A DNA stretch of 64,000 bases from Brachionus manjavacas (Eukaryota > Rotifera > Eurotatoria > Ploima > Brachionidae). Below, piece by piece: positions 1 to 9,808 of this stretch. The notes beneath the pieces are model-generated. The model did no database searches, was not told the origin of the DNA, and saw nothing but the letters and a program-made list of their open reading frames with translations. The stretch is taken from the NCBI GenBank assembly GCA_019054805.1, contig JAHQIY010000002.1, positions 2,604,001-2,668,000 of the forward strand, given 5' to 3'. Made by a program: the position numbers and the translations under genes. Position 1 is the stretch's first letter, and each line of letters begins with the position of its first letter.

Positions 1-432
1 GGTTGAGTTTTTATATCAAATTTCTTTGGTGCTACAAAAGAACCAAAACCAGCAGCTCTATTTGCTTCTTCTTGGGTGAAAGGCTCAGTTTCTAAAGCTT
101 TCATTCTTCTTTTGTGCAATTTTGTCCTGAAATGCTCTTTTAGAGCTACTTCATCAATAAAATATCGTCTAAAAAATTATTGAAAAACAAAAATTTGTAA
201 CAAAAATTTTAAAGACTTACGCGCAATGTACACAATAATTCTGAGCAGCACCAGGCATATCGTGCTCAATTGCTTGATTTAAAAGTTCATGAGCATTTTT
301 CAATTTTAAATCTTGATGAATTTGATCGTGATCTTTGGTTTTGCGTTTGGTCTTGTAAATTTTGTGCAAATGAGACACCTTTTTATGATTGTGGCACTTG
401 GATTTTCTAGCTTTACTTTTCGTTTTGGCCAT
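1..432 (-). CDS. ZNF593: Zinc finger protein 593 / Bud20 homolog (3' end outside window)
   Basis: Members of this family (yeast Bud20, human ZNF593) are small nuclear C2H2 zinc-finger proteins that accompany pre-60S ribosomal particles during export. Exon 1 is 221..432, read leftward from the ATG at 430-432. It starts with a Lys/Arg/His-rich basic tail and ends in the first zinc-binding pair (CVHCA). A canonical GTAAGT donor (215-220) and a TAG acceptor (169-171) join it to exon 2 (1..168), restoring [15 protein letters not shown], the family's C2H2 finger (Cys-x2-Cys ... His ... His in [10 protein letters not shown]). The downstream [17 protein letters not shown] stretch is the typical family tail. 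The stop codon lies outside the window. It is divergent from STX16 across 295 bp. Identification rests on recalled family sequence; confidence is high because both the finger and the tail match. Confidence 0.9.
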
Positions 433-727
433 TTGGATTTTTTTTTATCAATATAAAAAACTTTTGATCAAAAATATAAATTAAAGTGTGCTATCTTTCA
501 ATTTCTCTAGACATGTAAAAAAATTTTATAATTTTATAAATTATAATTTCATGTACATTAGTTAAGTTTTTCTTGATATTTAAATATATCTCCTTAGTAA
601 ATGGTAAAAATTTTGAACTAATTTTCATAAAGGATTATTAATGTGACAACGTATTGATATGATTTTAGTTTAGAATATTCAGAAAGAAAACTGTTCCAGA
701 TTATGAGTCAACTTAAACAGTATCAAA
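433..727. promoter_or_regulatory. Divergent intergenic spacer ZNF593/STX16
   Basis: This 295-bp AT-rich gap separates the start codons of two head-to-head genes, so it must hold both 5' UTRs and promoters. I see no TATA-like or other specific motif that I would defend. Confidence 0.4.
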
Positions 728-1830
728 ATGGCATTTAGAAATCTGACAGATGTTTATATTTTAATGAGAAATAATGCAATTTCTAGTCGATCAGTATTTC
801 ATGACAACCAGGTATGCTTCATCGAAAATTCATTGATGAGATTTTACTCTATTTTTTTAATTTTAAGTATTCAGATGATAAAGCTGCTTTGGTTGTTGAC
901 CTGGAATCGGGTAATGTTAAAACAACCTCTAAATTACCACCGGAATGGATGGGCGACGTGGACGAAATACAATTTGAAATGACCAAGATCAAGAATAAAC
1001 TTAAAGAGCTATCTGGTATGCATGACAAGCATTTAAATCGGCCAACATTTGATGATAATGTTGATGATGAAAAAGCTATTGATTTTTTGACTAAAGAAAT
1101 TACTCAAGTAATTTTAAAAATTTTATTGAAAATTTTATTTGAAAAAATCAACATAGACAATGAACAATTGTCAAGCCAAAATACGTAAACTATCAATTCG
1201 ATCGAATTACATGGGTTCTAGATCTTTTACTGATGAACGCTTAATGAAAAACATTGTCAGGAGTCTTGCATCACAGCTTCAAGAAATAACCTCAAATTAC
1301 AGAACCAACCAGAATTTGTATCTAAAAAGTTAACTTGGAAAATTTTTTCTTTTTTTCTTTAAATTTTATTTCTTTTTAATCTAGAGATTCAAGCCAGAAA
1401 AGAAAGATCAAACATGATGTTCGATACATCCCAATATTTGCCTTCTAGTGCATTGATGACCGAAGACAACATATATGACGATGATTTAGATTTCAAATCA
1501 TCTGGTCAAAAACATGAACAACTTCAAATGAATAGAATTAACGAAAGGTTAATAAGTGAGCGAGAGACTGAAATAAATCATGTTGTTAAATCTATTAGTG
1601 ATTTAAACGAGTTGTTCAAAGACTTGGCTACAATGGTCTCTGATCAAGGCACTGTGTTGGACCGAATAGATTATAACATTGAGCGAGTTTCTCATTCAGT
1701 CGAGGGTGGACTAACACAATTGGAAAAGGCTGCAAAATATCAAAAATCAAATAGAAAAATGAAAGCTATTTTGATCTTAATAATAGTTTTTTTAGTTTTG
1801 TTTTTTCTCCTTGTATTGACTAAGTTTTGA
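728..1830 (+). CDS. STX16: Syntaxin-16, Qa-SNARE of the trans-Golgi network
   Basis: STX16 is the Qa-SNARE for endosome-to-trans-Golgi fusion. Four exons, 728..811, 868..1107, 1157..1328 and 1385..1830, join in frame at GT-AG sites to give 313 residues. The N-terminus MAFRNLTDVYILMRNN is the family's conserved start. The Habc region contains WMGDVDEIQFEMTKIK and ELSGMHDKHLNRPTFDD, which are syntaxin-16 hallmarks. The SNARE helix runs through EINHVVKSISDLNELF and VSDQGTVLDRIDYNIE, with the zero-layer Gln in the second of these. A C-terminal hydrophobic tail anchor follows. Exon 3 ends ...YLK and exon 4 opens KIQARKERS, reproducing the human join. The family is clear; STX16 rather than another syntaxin is supported by the N-terminal motif. 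Confidence 0.95.
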
Positions 1831-1957
1831 ATTTTTTCCTTTTTTTAAAAAAGCAAATATCGAATTTGTTTTTAATCGTTTTTTATTTTTTTTTAAGTTT
1901 ATTGTATGTAAAACAGTAAAAATAAAGAGATATTATTGAAAATGTTTGAGTAGTTTA

Positions 1958-4017
1958 TTAATCTTCGTCAAGTGGATTGTAAATTTCACTTGATGGAATC
2001 TTAAAATAAAATAAAGGTAGTTTGAGGTAACAAAAAAATGTACAAAAAATACTTCTTTTAGACAAGTCTCGAAAAATTGGATCTTTTCAGAGTCATTTAT
2101 TTCGCTTTGAGTTTGTAAGGCTTTCCAATCATCATAGAAATTATAAAAAATGTTGCTGTTTAGTAAATTAGAGTTAGAAGCGATTTTTTTCATCAAAAGG
2201 ACAGAAACATTGGAACTTTTGTTTGTAACTGGAATTAAAAAATATCTTGCTTTTAATATTTGATTCGTTGTCTGGGAAAATTCACAAAAAGCACCTTTAT
2301 TCTAAAAATTTTAAAAAAAAAATTTTTCTTATTTATTCATATCTATGGTCATTCAATAAATGAAACAGTTTTTAAATTTACTTTTTTTTTTAATTTTTTG
2401 AATAAAATGTACCCTTAAGTCTTTAGAGAATTTTTTTACCCATCTAAAAACAATATTTAGCTTTTTATTAATTATAAAATTTCCAAGACCTGATTAACAT
2501 TTAAAGATTTTTTCTCTTAAACTTTTTAGTGAGAAAAAATTCAATTTCTTTAGTTTTGATTTAATTTTAATATCATTTCAATGACTATAGACTTTAACTA
2601 TTCAAATTACATTTTCTTTTAAATAGTTAAAAAAAATTTTAAACTGCTTTGAGTTTTCAATCGTTTCGTTGAAGCTTGTTTTAGAACTAGATGTTGGTTT
2701 TAAAATCATAGGCTTTTGAGTTAAAATTAAATTTTGCTGAATTCAAAGTTTGAATTAAAACCTACTTCACCATAAAGAATAGACTCGCATATGCCATTTA
2801 AAGAAACTAATTTGCTAATTTTTAATTTATAAATTGGTACTGCATCACTTTGAGAATACTTTTCGCTTCTGGAAGCACTAAATTTTATTGACTTTCTTAG
2901 ATCAGAAATTTGTTCTAATACTTCACATTAATAAGATTACTTGTACCGTAGAAGGATCGAAGCTTTTATCTAGATCCAAAATTCGTTCAAGAATATCGCA
3001 TTTTATTACCGAATTATCTAAATTTAATAGATCATATATTTTTAAAAAAGAATTTCTTTTCGAAAAATACTAGATGAAAAATAAAGTTGAATATGTTCAT
3101 ATTCAGCAGCTTCATTGAGCCAATTTTTTAAATGTTCCATTAATATACATTTTTCTTTTTTTTAAATAAATTTTTTTTTCAATTTTGGTAAATTTTTTTT
3201 ACCAATTTTTAAATTAAAAATTTCGACAATAAAGCAAGCATCTTCAACATCCATTAGATCAATGTCAAATTCAGAAACCTTTGATTCTTTATACAAATTG
3301 ACCAACCATATTTTCTACAAACAAAAAAGGGTTTCAATTGAAATAAGACTTCTTTTAAAATATTTTAAAAAGAAAACTTAAAAATAATTTTCAAACGAAA
3401 AAGATTCAAAACAAACTATTTTAACTGCTAAAAAATATCACTTTAATCTTTTGCTCAGCATTATTTAAATTTAAACATTCCATTTGGTACATATTTTTGG
3501 CAAAAATTTCTATCTCAACCTTTGAATCACTTTTAAAAATAAGCGATGACAATTTTTTCACTGTTTCCTCAACAATCCGTGCATAATTGGTTGTCTTCTG
3601 TGTTGAGGGTGGCGATAGAGACAACATTTTATTCAAAAAAGAACAGATGTTATCATTTTTTCCAAAAATTGAATCCAAAAATAAAAACGAATCCTTGGGA
3701 AATTTTTGATTACTTTTTTCACAAAAAAATAAAATACCATCCTATTTGATATGGCTGCAACTATGATTAGATATGGTATTCGTTTATTAACATCTAGCAG
3801 TGAACAAATAGTCTCAAAATAATCTTTTAATATTGAACAAATTGATCCAATTTCATCTTGATTGAAAACATCAAGATCAAATATAATTATTTTTGCTTAA
3901 AATCAAAACCTTTTAAGATTAATTGAGGAATTTTTTAGTATAATAATGGCACATACCAGTCTGTTTGGCAAACCTCGTGTTTGAATTAATTTTTTCACGT
4001 TTTTTAACAAAATTCAT
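1958..4017 (-). CDS. M1AP: Meiosis 1 arrest protein homolog, multi-exon
   Basis: M1AP is needed for male meiosis I in vertebrates and associates with the ZZS recombination complex. The ATG is at 4015-4017 and the stop at 1958-1960. Pieces assembled through GT-AG introns on the minus strand: the first exon (MNFVKKREK), then KIIIFDLDVFNQDEIGSICS, then a middle part with PPSTQKTTNYARIVEETVK, then LKNWLNEAAEYEHIQLYF, IKCDILERILD, GICESILYGE, PMILKPTSSSKTSFNE, ARYFLIPVTNKSSNVSVLL and finally SSEIYNPLDED. These align in order with human M1AP segments as I remember them, notably LKCDxxERLL, CESLLYG, ILRPTS and TYNPL. Several exon edges are my choice among nearby AG sites. It is convergent with STX16 (127 bp between stop codons) and divergent from SAXO4. 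The protein evolves fast, so no single motif is decisive, but the colinear match is convincing. Confidence 0.75.
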
Positions 4018-4191
4018 TTTTATTTTTGAAATAAAAATAAGCGCCAATTTTAAATAGCCAAGTGGAATTCAATTATACAGAATTTTTAGTATATTCAATT
4101 AGACTCCACATTGCTTAAAAAACTAATCTTTAAATCTAAAAAATAACAAAAACTTGAGTTATGGAGTTTCACTAAAAGGTAGAAATAAAAA

Positions 4192-4204
4192 GTAGCTTAG
4201 CAAC
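4192..4204 (+). promoter_or_regulatory. RFX X-box-like motif upstream of SAXO4
   Basis: GTAGCTTAGCAAC fits the RFX X-box pattern GTNRCC(0-3N)RGYAAC with one mismatch in the left half-site (T for the last C) and a perfect right half-site AGCAAC. It lies 113 bp before the SAXO4 start codon, the usual position of X-boxes in ciliary genes of animals. It also sits in the spacer shared with the divergent M1AP gene. The match is seen in the sequence; the function is inferred. Confidence 0.45.
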
Positions 4205-4316
4205 GTTTGCTACACAATTTTCATTTATTGACTTGAATTAAAAAAATAATATCAATCAGCTCTAAGATTATTATTTTAATTATTATTTTTACGATTAATA
4301 ATAGAAATAGATTAAA

Positions 4317-6145
4317 ATGGCTAAACCGACACCATTACCTTTAGGTCGGGCAAATCCGCATGTTTTACAAAGCAGGGGAGCTGAACCATATATTATGAAC
4401 TTTTATTCAACTAGTTATTCAACAAGCTTTATCAAAGCCAATACTGAAAGCAACAAGGGAAAATTCAAAGACATTCCGGCATACACCGGAGAGTCAATTT
4501 TTAAACCAAGATCAGCTCCATTGGAAAACAAGACAGGCTACACAACTAACGTTAGGCCTCAAATTTATTACAATAGGAATTTGGACGAATTAGATAATCC
4601 AGAAATGGGGTAATTTAACTAAAATAATTTTTTTTTTCTATTATCTTTTAAAGTCGCATGTTAGCCGATAATTATGTTACCATTACAGCACATGAATTTA
4701 AGCCATATAAACTAAACAGTGGTTTAGAAGAACTGCCGGTCAAACTGGCTGATCCGAATTCGGCATTTACTCAAAATGCCTATAATCATAATCCAAGACC
4801 AGTCGATGTATTTTTAATTAAATAAAATCTTACAATAATTTGTTTTTAAATTGATATAGGTTGCAAAACAATATTTGGATACAAGCATTCGAGCTCCTTA
4901 TGATGTTTTACCAAAACACAAAGCCAAATTACACCAAATTAATGATCACAATCCTTTATCAAATGAAAATCATGGCCATGTAAAACAAAATTAAAATAGA
5001 TAGACAAGAAATTTGTATTTTTTTAAAAGGGTCCGTTTTATATGAGTACAGAAACAAGTTCAAAGTTTTTGGTAAATAAAAATGAAGAAAAAATGAGTCC
5101 TTCTGTTGGTCCAAAGGAGATTTCTGGTTTTTATTTTAAATTAAAATTTTTAAATTGGCAATTTTATATTCTTATTTTATTTACAAAGGCTTTGTGTCAA
5201 ACCAAGAAGTAGAAGATGCGTTAACAAATGTACCCGGAGAAAGATGGCTGTTCGAAAATAGACCAACTGGAAAGTCAGAAACACACAGTAGATTCCAGAA
5301 TTTACCGTTTCCGAGGGTTAGAAAATTTTAGTCAACATTAAAAAAATTAATTTAGAATATTTTTTAAGAGTGAAACAAGTTTACCAAATATTAGTAATAT
5401 AGAAAAAACTTGGGATTCAACTTATGTAAAAGTTCTAAGGCCTTCAGACGTAATACAATCATTTTTGTTTTTAAATTTATATTGTTTTTAAATTTCAGAT
5501 TAATCCAAAAGGTTTGAAATACGAAAAAAAAACGTAAGATAACAAATAATTGTTGATAAATTTTCATAAAAATATATTTTAGCGAGTATAAGAATACATT
5601 CTTGGGAAAACGCGATCCAGAGCCTAGAATGGGTCAAAAATTAGGAACAGCAGTAGTTGGAGAAAAAGAAATTGGTGGTCAAGCTCACAATGAATTTGGA
5701 CATGTTCAAACATTGGATGACTCAAGAAGATTTTTCACCAACTATCAGTTAAAGTAAAACATTATCGAATTCAAGATTTGAAACAAATGAATTGTTTTTA
5801 TTATTTAGGCACTATGATATGACACCAGTTGGCAAAGATAGGGAAGGGCATGTAATTGGTGGATTGAGAAATATTCAAGATGATGGCTATACAAAAAATA
5901 ATAAAATTCATTCTAATGATCAATTTGTAAACACGCTTGGAACTTTAAGAACCATGGATCCTTATCAATCAAGGTAAAATTTTTGGTGAACTGAAATACA
6001 ATTTAAATTTTTTTTTTAAAGGAGCATCCGAGCTAATGACAGATTTTATGATGATCATTCACATGATCATAAATTTACAATACAAAATAAGAATGTGACT
6101 TTTTCTGACAACAACCCATATTCAGTCCAAACCAGTTCGTTTTAG
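4317..6145 (+). CDS. SAXO4: Stabilizer of axonemal microtubules 4 (PPP1R32-like)
   Basis: SAXO4 (PPP1R32, C11orf66) is a ciliary/flagellar axoneme protein. Exon 1 (4317..4609) starts MAKPTPLPLGRANPHV and carries MNFYSTSYSTSF and YYNRNLDELDNPEMG, both strongly conserved at the start of the family. A GTAATT donor and an AAAG acceptor lead to exon 2 at 4654. At least six further short exons follow, including YKNTFLGKRDPEPRMGQK, HYDMTPVGKDREGHVIGG and LGTLRTMDPYQSRSIRANDR. These match the family's repeated Gly/Asp/Tyr-rich microtubule-contact segments. The reading ends PYSVQTSSF with a TAG at 6143-6145. Introns are mostly 45-60 nt. The divergent neighbour is M1AP and an X-box-like site lies upstream, fitting a ciliary role. 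Exact edges of the central exons are approximate. Confidence 0.85.
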
Positions 6146-7143
6146 CATTCGAGTTAAGATTCTCTTTTATTCGAAATTAGTTGCTTAAATAAATATTTTT
6201 TAAAAACACCTTTTATTAGATATTAAAAAATAAAAATCGAAAATAATTTAAATCTGAATAAAATTTATTAAGTCTTTGTTAAAAAATCTGATAATATTTA
6301 AATTACAAGCTAAAGTTAAAAAAATGTCTAAGCTTTTATCAATATCTTGAATTGAATACTTTAATTAAAAATTTCATTTGTGTAAATTAATTTTCCGAGT
6401 ATTTAAATATTAATCGGAAATATTTGGATAGTTTTCAGGTTTCGTTTGACAGGATTTCAAATAAGGACAGCATATTACCGCATACATATCCCTTATTCCA
6501 TTATTCTTTTTCATCAATTTTTAAATTATTCAAAATTTTTTTAAAAGAAATGTACTTCGATTATACTGCCATTTTTAACTTGAAAACGCAGCATTGGTTC
6601 CAAGCATGGATACAAAAAGCAACTCAATTCATTTCCCATGTTTTAAATAAAAACTACTTAAAATTTGGTACAAATATAAATTTTCTATTTTTTACGCTTC
6701 GAATCATTTTTTAAGTTCCCATTTTTAATCAATTAAACTAGCCAAGCCATTTAAATTTGACAGATCATTCAAGTACAAAATTTTAAATTGAATTATCAAA
6801 CAGCTTTTAAATATTAACTCTCAATTGAAATAAACTTAAATTTAAATATTTTTATTAAATGAAATTTTTTCAAAAAAAATGTAAATTATAAAATTAAAAA
6901 TAAATCTGGAATTTTTAAAGAAAACAAAAAAAATACAATGACACGGACCAGAAATCTGTAATCTCTTTTAAAAAATTAAAAATTTCTTTATAGTTATCAT
7001 GTCAAATATTTTCACTCCAGTTGACATGTGCGCGATTCCTCTGTAGTTGGATATGAGGATATTTAGAACTTGGACATTATTACTAGTTTTAAATTTCCAA
7101 TTAATTTTTGCACATTTAAGGCACTACCCAGTCAACTTTATTT
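6146..7143. other. Intergenic, no gene seen
   Basis: This is A/T-rich spacer. An open frame at 6424-6714 has no ATG start, no recognisable domain and a composition like its surroundings. From about 7000 the GC content visibly rises, which suggests old inserted DNA extending to about 8.1 kb. Confidence 0.5.
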
Positions 7144-7179
7144 ATGCTATATGCAGTAATATATTACTGCATATAGCAT
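7144..7179. repeat. 36-bp perfect palindrome
   Basis: The sequence reads identically on both strands over all 36 bases, with no spacer. Its left arm is ATGCTATATGCAGTAATA. It would extrude as an 18-bp perfect hairpin. It is not a simple AT alternation, because GC and CTGC-type steps are interspersed. Confidence 0.9.
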
Positions 7180-7697
7180 GTGGTTAAAGATCGAATTTTC
7201 GTCTTAGGACTGAATTCATGGTCGGATCCTTACCACTGTCCTAATCTTTCGTAAAAGTAAGTAAGGGATTCAAAATTTCTCCACTCATTTAGGTGGCTTA
7301 AAGAAGTCGTCTATTTCTTTCAGCCTAGTCTCGTTCAGTGTGATTATAATTGGGCGGAAATGTTGTAATAGGGACCTAGGAGAACCTAAGCTCGACGGAG
7401 GGATACTCTTTGTGAGTTTTTTAACTTTTTTGAAAAAAAAAGTTAAACCGTAAATATTTATTTATTAAGGTCAATTCAGATAATTGAATGGAATTTTCAA
7501 TGATTAAGATAATAAAGATGAGACCATGATCGCTAAATATGCTTTAAATAATAATCAGTAATTTTCAGTTTAAATTAATATTTTTAATCAAAAAATCTCT
7601 TTAAACTTTTAGACTGGCTAAACAAATTAAGCATTTTACAGAGAATTTGGAGAAAATATAAAGATTTTTTTATTTACATTGGTAAATTTTTTTATCT

Positions 7698-7988
7698 CTA
7701 GAATTCCTGTATTTTTTCTTCAAAATAGGTCAAATTAAAGAGATTTTTTAAAGAATCTTTAAAGATACTACAAAAAATCTCTATAAAATGTTTGACAGAG
7801 TAACATCCTGGGTCGTCTTGAAAAAGTTCTATCCTCTCTTCTATATCGTCGTCTTTTGTATCAAAACAGATGAAGAGGTAGGACTTAGTCAATTCGTCCC
7901 AGAAGTATTTCCTCACCACTGACCTGCCCTCACTATATGTTGTAACCAATAATTCTGGTATATCGGAGACTGACAGTGATGAAACTTG
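7698..7988 (-). other. Orphan open frame, probably mobile-element derived
   Basis: A stop-free frame of about 97 codons encodes a non-repetitive, charged, globular-looking sequence (SVSDIPELLVTTYSEGRSVV ... KYFWDELTKSYLFICFDTK ... ELFQDDPGCYSVKHFIEIF). No in-frame ATG exists between the upstream TAA and the sequence, so it is either an internal exon or a decayed gene. The surroundings are richer in GC than the genome background and include a C-run near 8092 and two GAGCTCGAC-like strings (about 7390 and 8090), which suggests a transposon. I do not recognise the family. Confidence 0.3.
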
Positions 7989-8683
7989 TTATGTTGTTCT
8001 GTTATGTAATCATAACAGTTTCCTGAAGAGATTATAGTTACCTCAGACTTGACCCTGCTCTTGAAGCGGGCTTTAAGGTCCCCCCCTTAGCTCGACACGC
8101 CAGGCAATTTTCATTCTTTGTAGGTTTTTAAATATTTTGTCAATTTTTTTGTCTATGAAAATTATGAGAGATTATTTTCTGTAAAAAAATTACTGTAAGA
8201 AGCGGATATTTTTTTGAAAAATTTAAAATTCCAATTATTTCAGTAATGGAAGTTGTTGAGTATTGTTTTAATTTGAGAGCTAGGACAAAAAAAAACGATA
8301 TGAATTTTATTTAAAATTTTTTTATCAATTTCGTGAACAATCACCCTTTTAGACTAAAAAAATAATTTTACATAAACTTTAATAGAAAATTTTAAAAGTA
8401 AATATTAAGACCATTTGTTTATAAAATTAAAGAGCGGTTTTTTTTTTTTAATTAAATTTTGTGAATTGTGGGTCATAAAATTTACCAGACCCAAAAATTC
8501 TATAAATTGAACGTTGACCGTTAAATTTTATTAATACTGAGGTCTTTTAAATGAAAAGTGCTTTCAACATAATAATATTTTTGTTGGCAGGAAATTTCCA
8601 TTTTCCATATCTAATAAACAAGCTATTAAAACGAATTTTATCTTTTTATTTTCTTATAAGAAGTTAATAGTAATGGTACAGAA

Positions 8684-8724
8684 TAGTGAATCAAACATTA
8701 CATTACATTACCAACATCTCACTA
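8684..8724 (+). repeat. 41-bp dispersed repeat, copy 1
   Basis: The unit begins TAGTGAATCAAACATTACAT and ends with TCACTA, the reverse complement of its first six bases. An inverted copy of the same length lies at 28573-28613 and differs at one base (CATCTCACTA here, CATTTCACTA there). Confidence 0.8.
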
Positions 8725-8734
8725 AAGTAAGCTT

Positions 8735-9045
8735 TGATCCGCGTGCACAATGGTTTGCGTGTTAGTCATGCAAGCAGAGGATCGAGGGTTCAAAACCCAC
8801 TGAGGGTGAAAAAATCTTCAAAATATCTTTGCAATACAGGGCAAATGTTTAAACCTCTTTCATCATAAAAAAAGGGAGACCAGTTTCGACTGGGTAATAA
8901 TTGCGGTGTTGATGATTAACTCGATGGTGTAGCCTCTGTGTCAAATTGGAGCCGTTGGTCAAAAAGGTACTTGAAAAGGAGATGAGCGCCTCCCCATTAT
9001 CCACTAGGATAGAATAGGGACAATTATTAATTATTAATCTTACAG
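8735..9045 (+). mobile_element. tRNA-derived SINE-like element
   Basis: The head resembles a tRNA: an A-box-like GTGCACAATGGTTTGCG near 8742, followed about 35 nt later by a B box GGGTTCAAAACCC (8788-8800), the spacing of an RNA polymerase III internal promoter. About 240 bp of non-tRNA body follows, with higher GC than the genome background, ending near a run of ATTATTAAT. A functional tRNA gene is unlikely because the acceptor and anticodon stems do not pair well. No second full copy is present in the window. Element limits are approximate. Confidence 0.65.
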
Positions 9046-9808
9046 TGCAGGAGCAATATTGCAGAATGTATAAAAAAATTTATAAAGGTTCTAATATATT
9101 ATAAACCGGCTAAAAAAATTTAAATTTCTATTAATTTGAATTTTGATGATATTTCTTATTTTAGATTTGGACTGGGTTTAAGAAAGCAAAAATCGGTGAA
9201 TTCAAAAAGTTAACTTTATTTTGGTTTATGTTGAATTTGTGAAACAAATGAGCCTATGCAAAAAATTGTCACAATTAAAAATTTGATTTGAAACAAAATT
9301 AAAAATTTTTTGATTTAAAAAAAATAAAATAATTGATGTTTTAAATTCAAAATTAATCTAAATTGGTGTAAATTATAAAATAAATTTTTGACTCATGTGG
9401 AACGATGACCCGTTTCAGATTTTAGTTAAATTTAGTCTAATCTGAGCCATATGAGACTAAGTCACGTGATTTAGAGTGTTAAAATCATGCAAACTTTTCT
9501 ATCTAACTTAATATTCCATCTTTCTAGAAGGTGTCCATTTATTTTTTGGCAAACAAAAAAAACTTTTTCTCTGAAATAAGAATTGAGCTATTCTTTTTAC
9601 AATGCTAATAAATTACCAAAAATAAATGAAAAATATATGAATTAATTATACTATATAGTTAATATAAATTATGAAGATTAAAACATATAAATAGGCGGAT
9701 TCAATATGCACAAAATTAGTATTTTTCGGTTTTAATTTCCCATTATCTATAGTAAAAACATTCTACTAGGTGAAAATATAAACAAAAGACTTGGGAGTAA
9801 TTAGAAAA
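9046..9808. other. Intergenic, no gene seen
   Basis: This A/T-rich spacer contains the 5' flank of the homeodomain gene. I see no reading frame, RNA or repeat that I can support. Confidence 0.5.

Noticed and set aside
6424-6714. 97-codon open frame
   Set aside because: No ATG, no recognisable motif, Phe/Lys/Ile/Asn-rich like random AT DNA, no splice partners.
8742-8805. Functional tRNA gene
   Set aside because: A and B boxes are recognisable, but the acceptor and anticodon stems do not pair convincingly; a SINE head explains it better.
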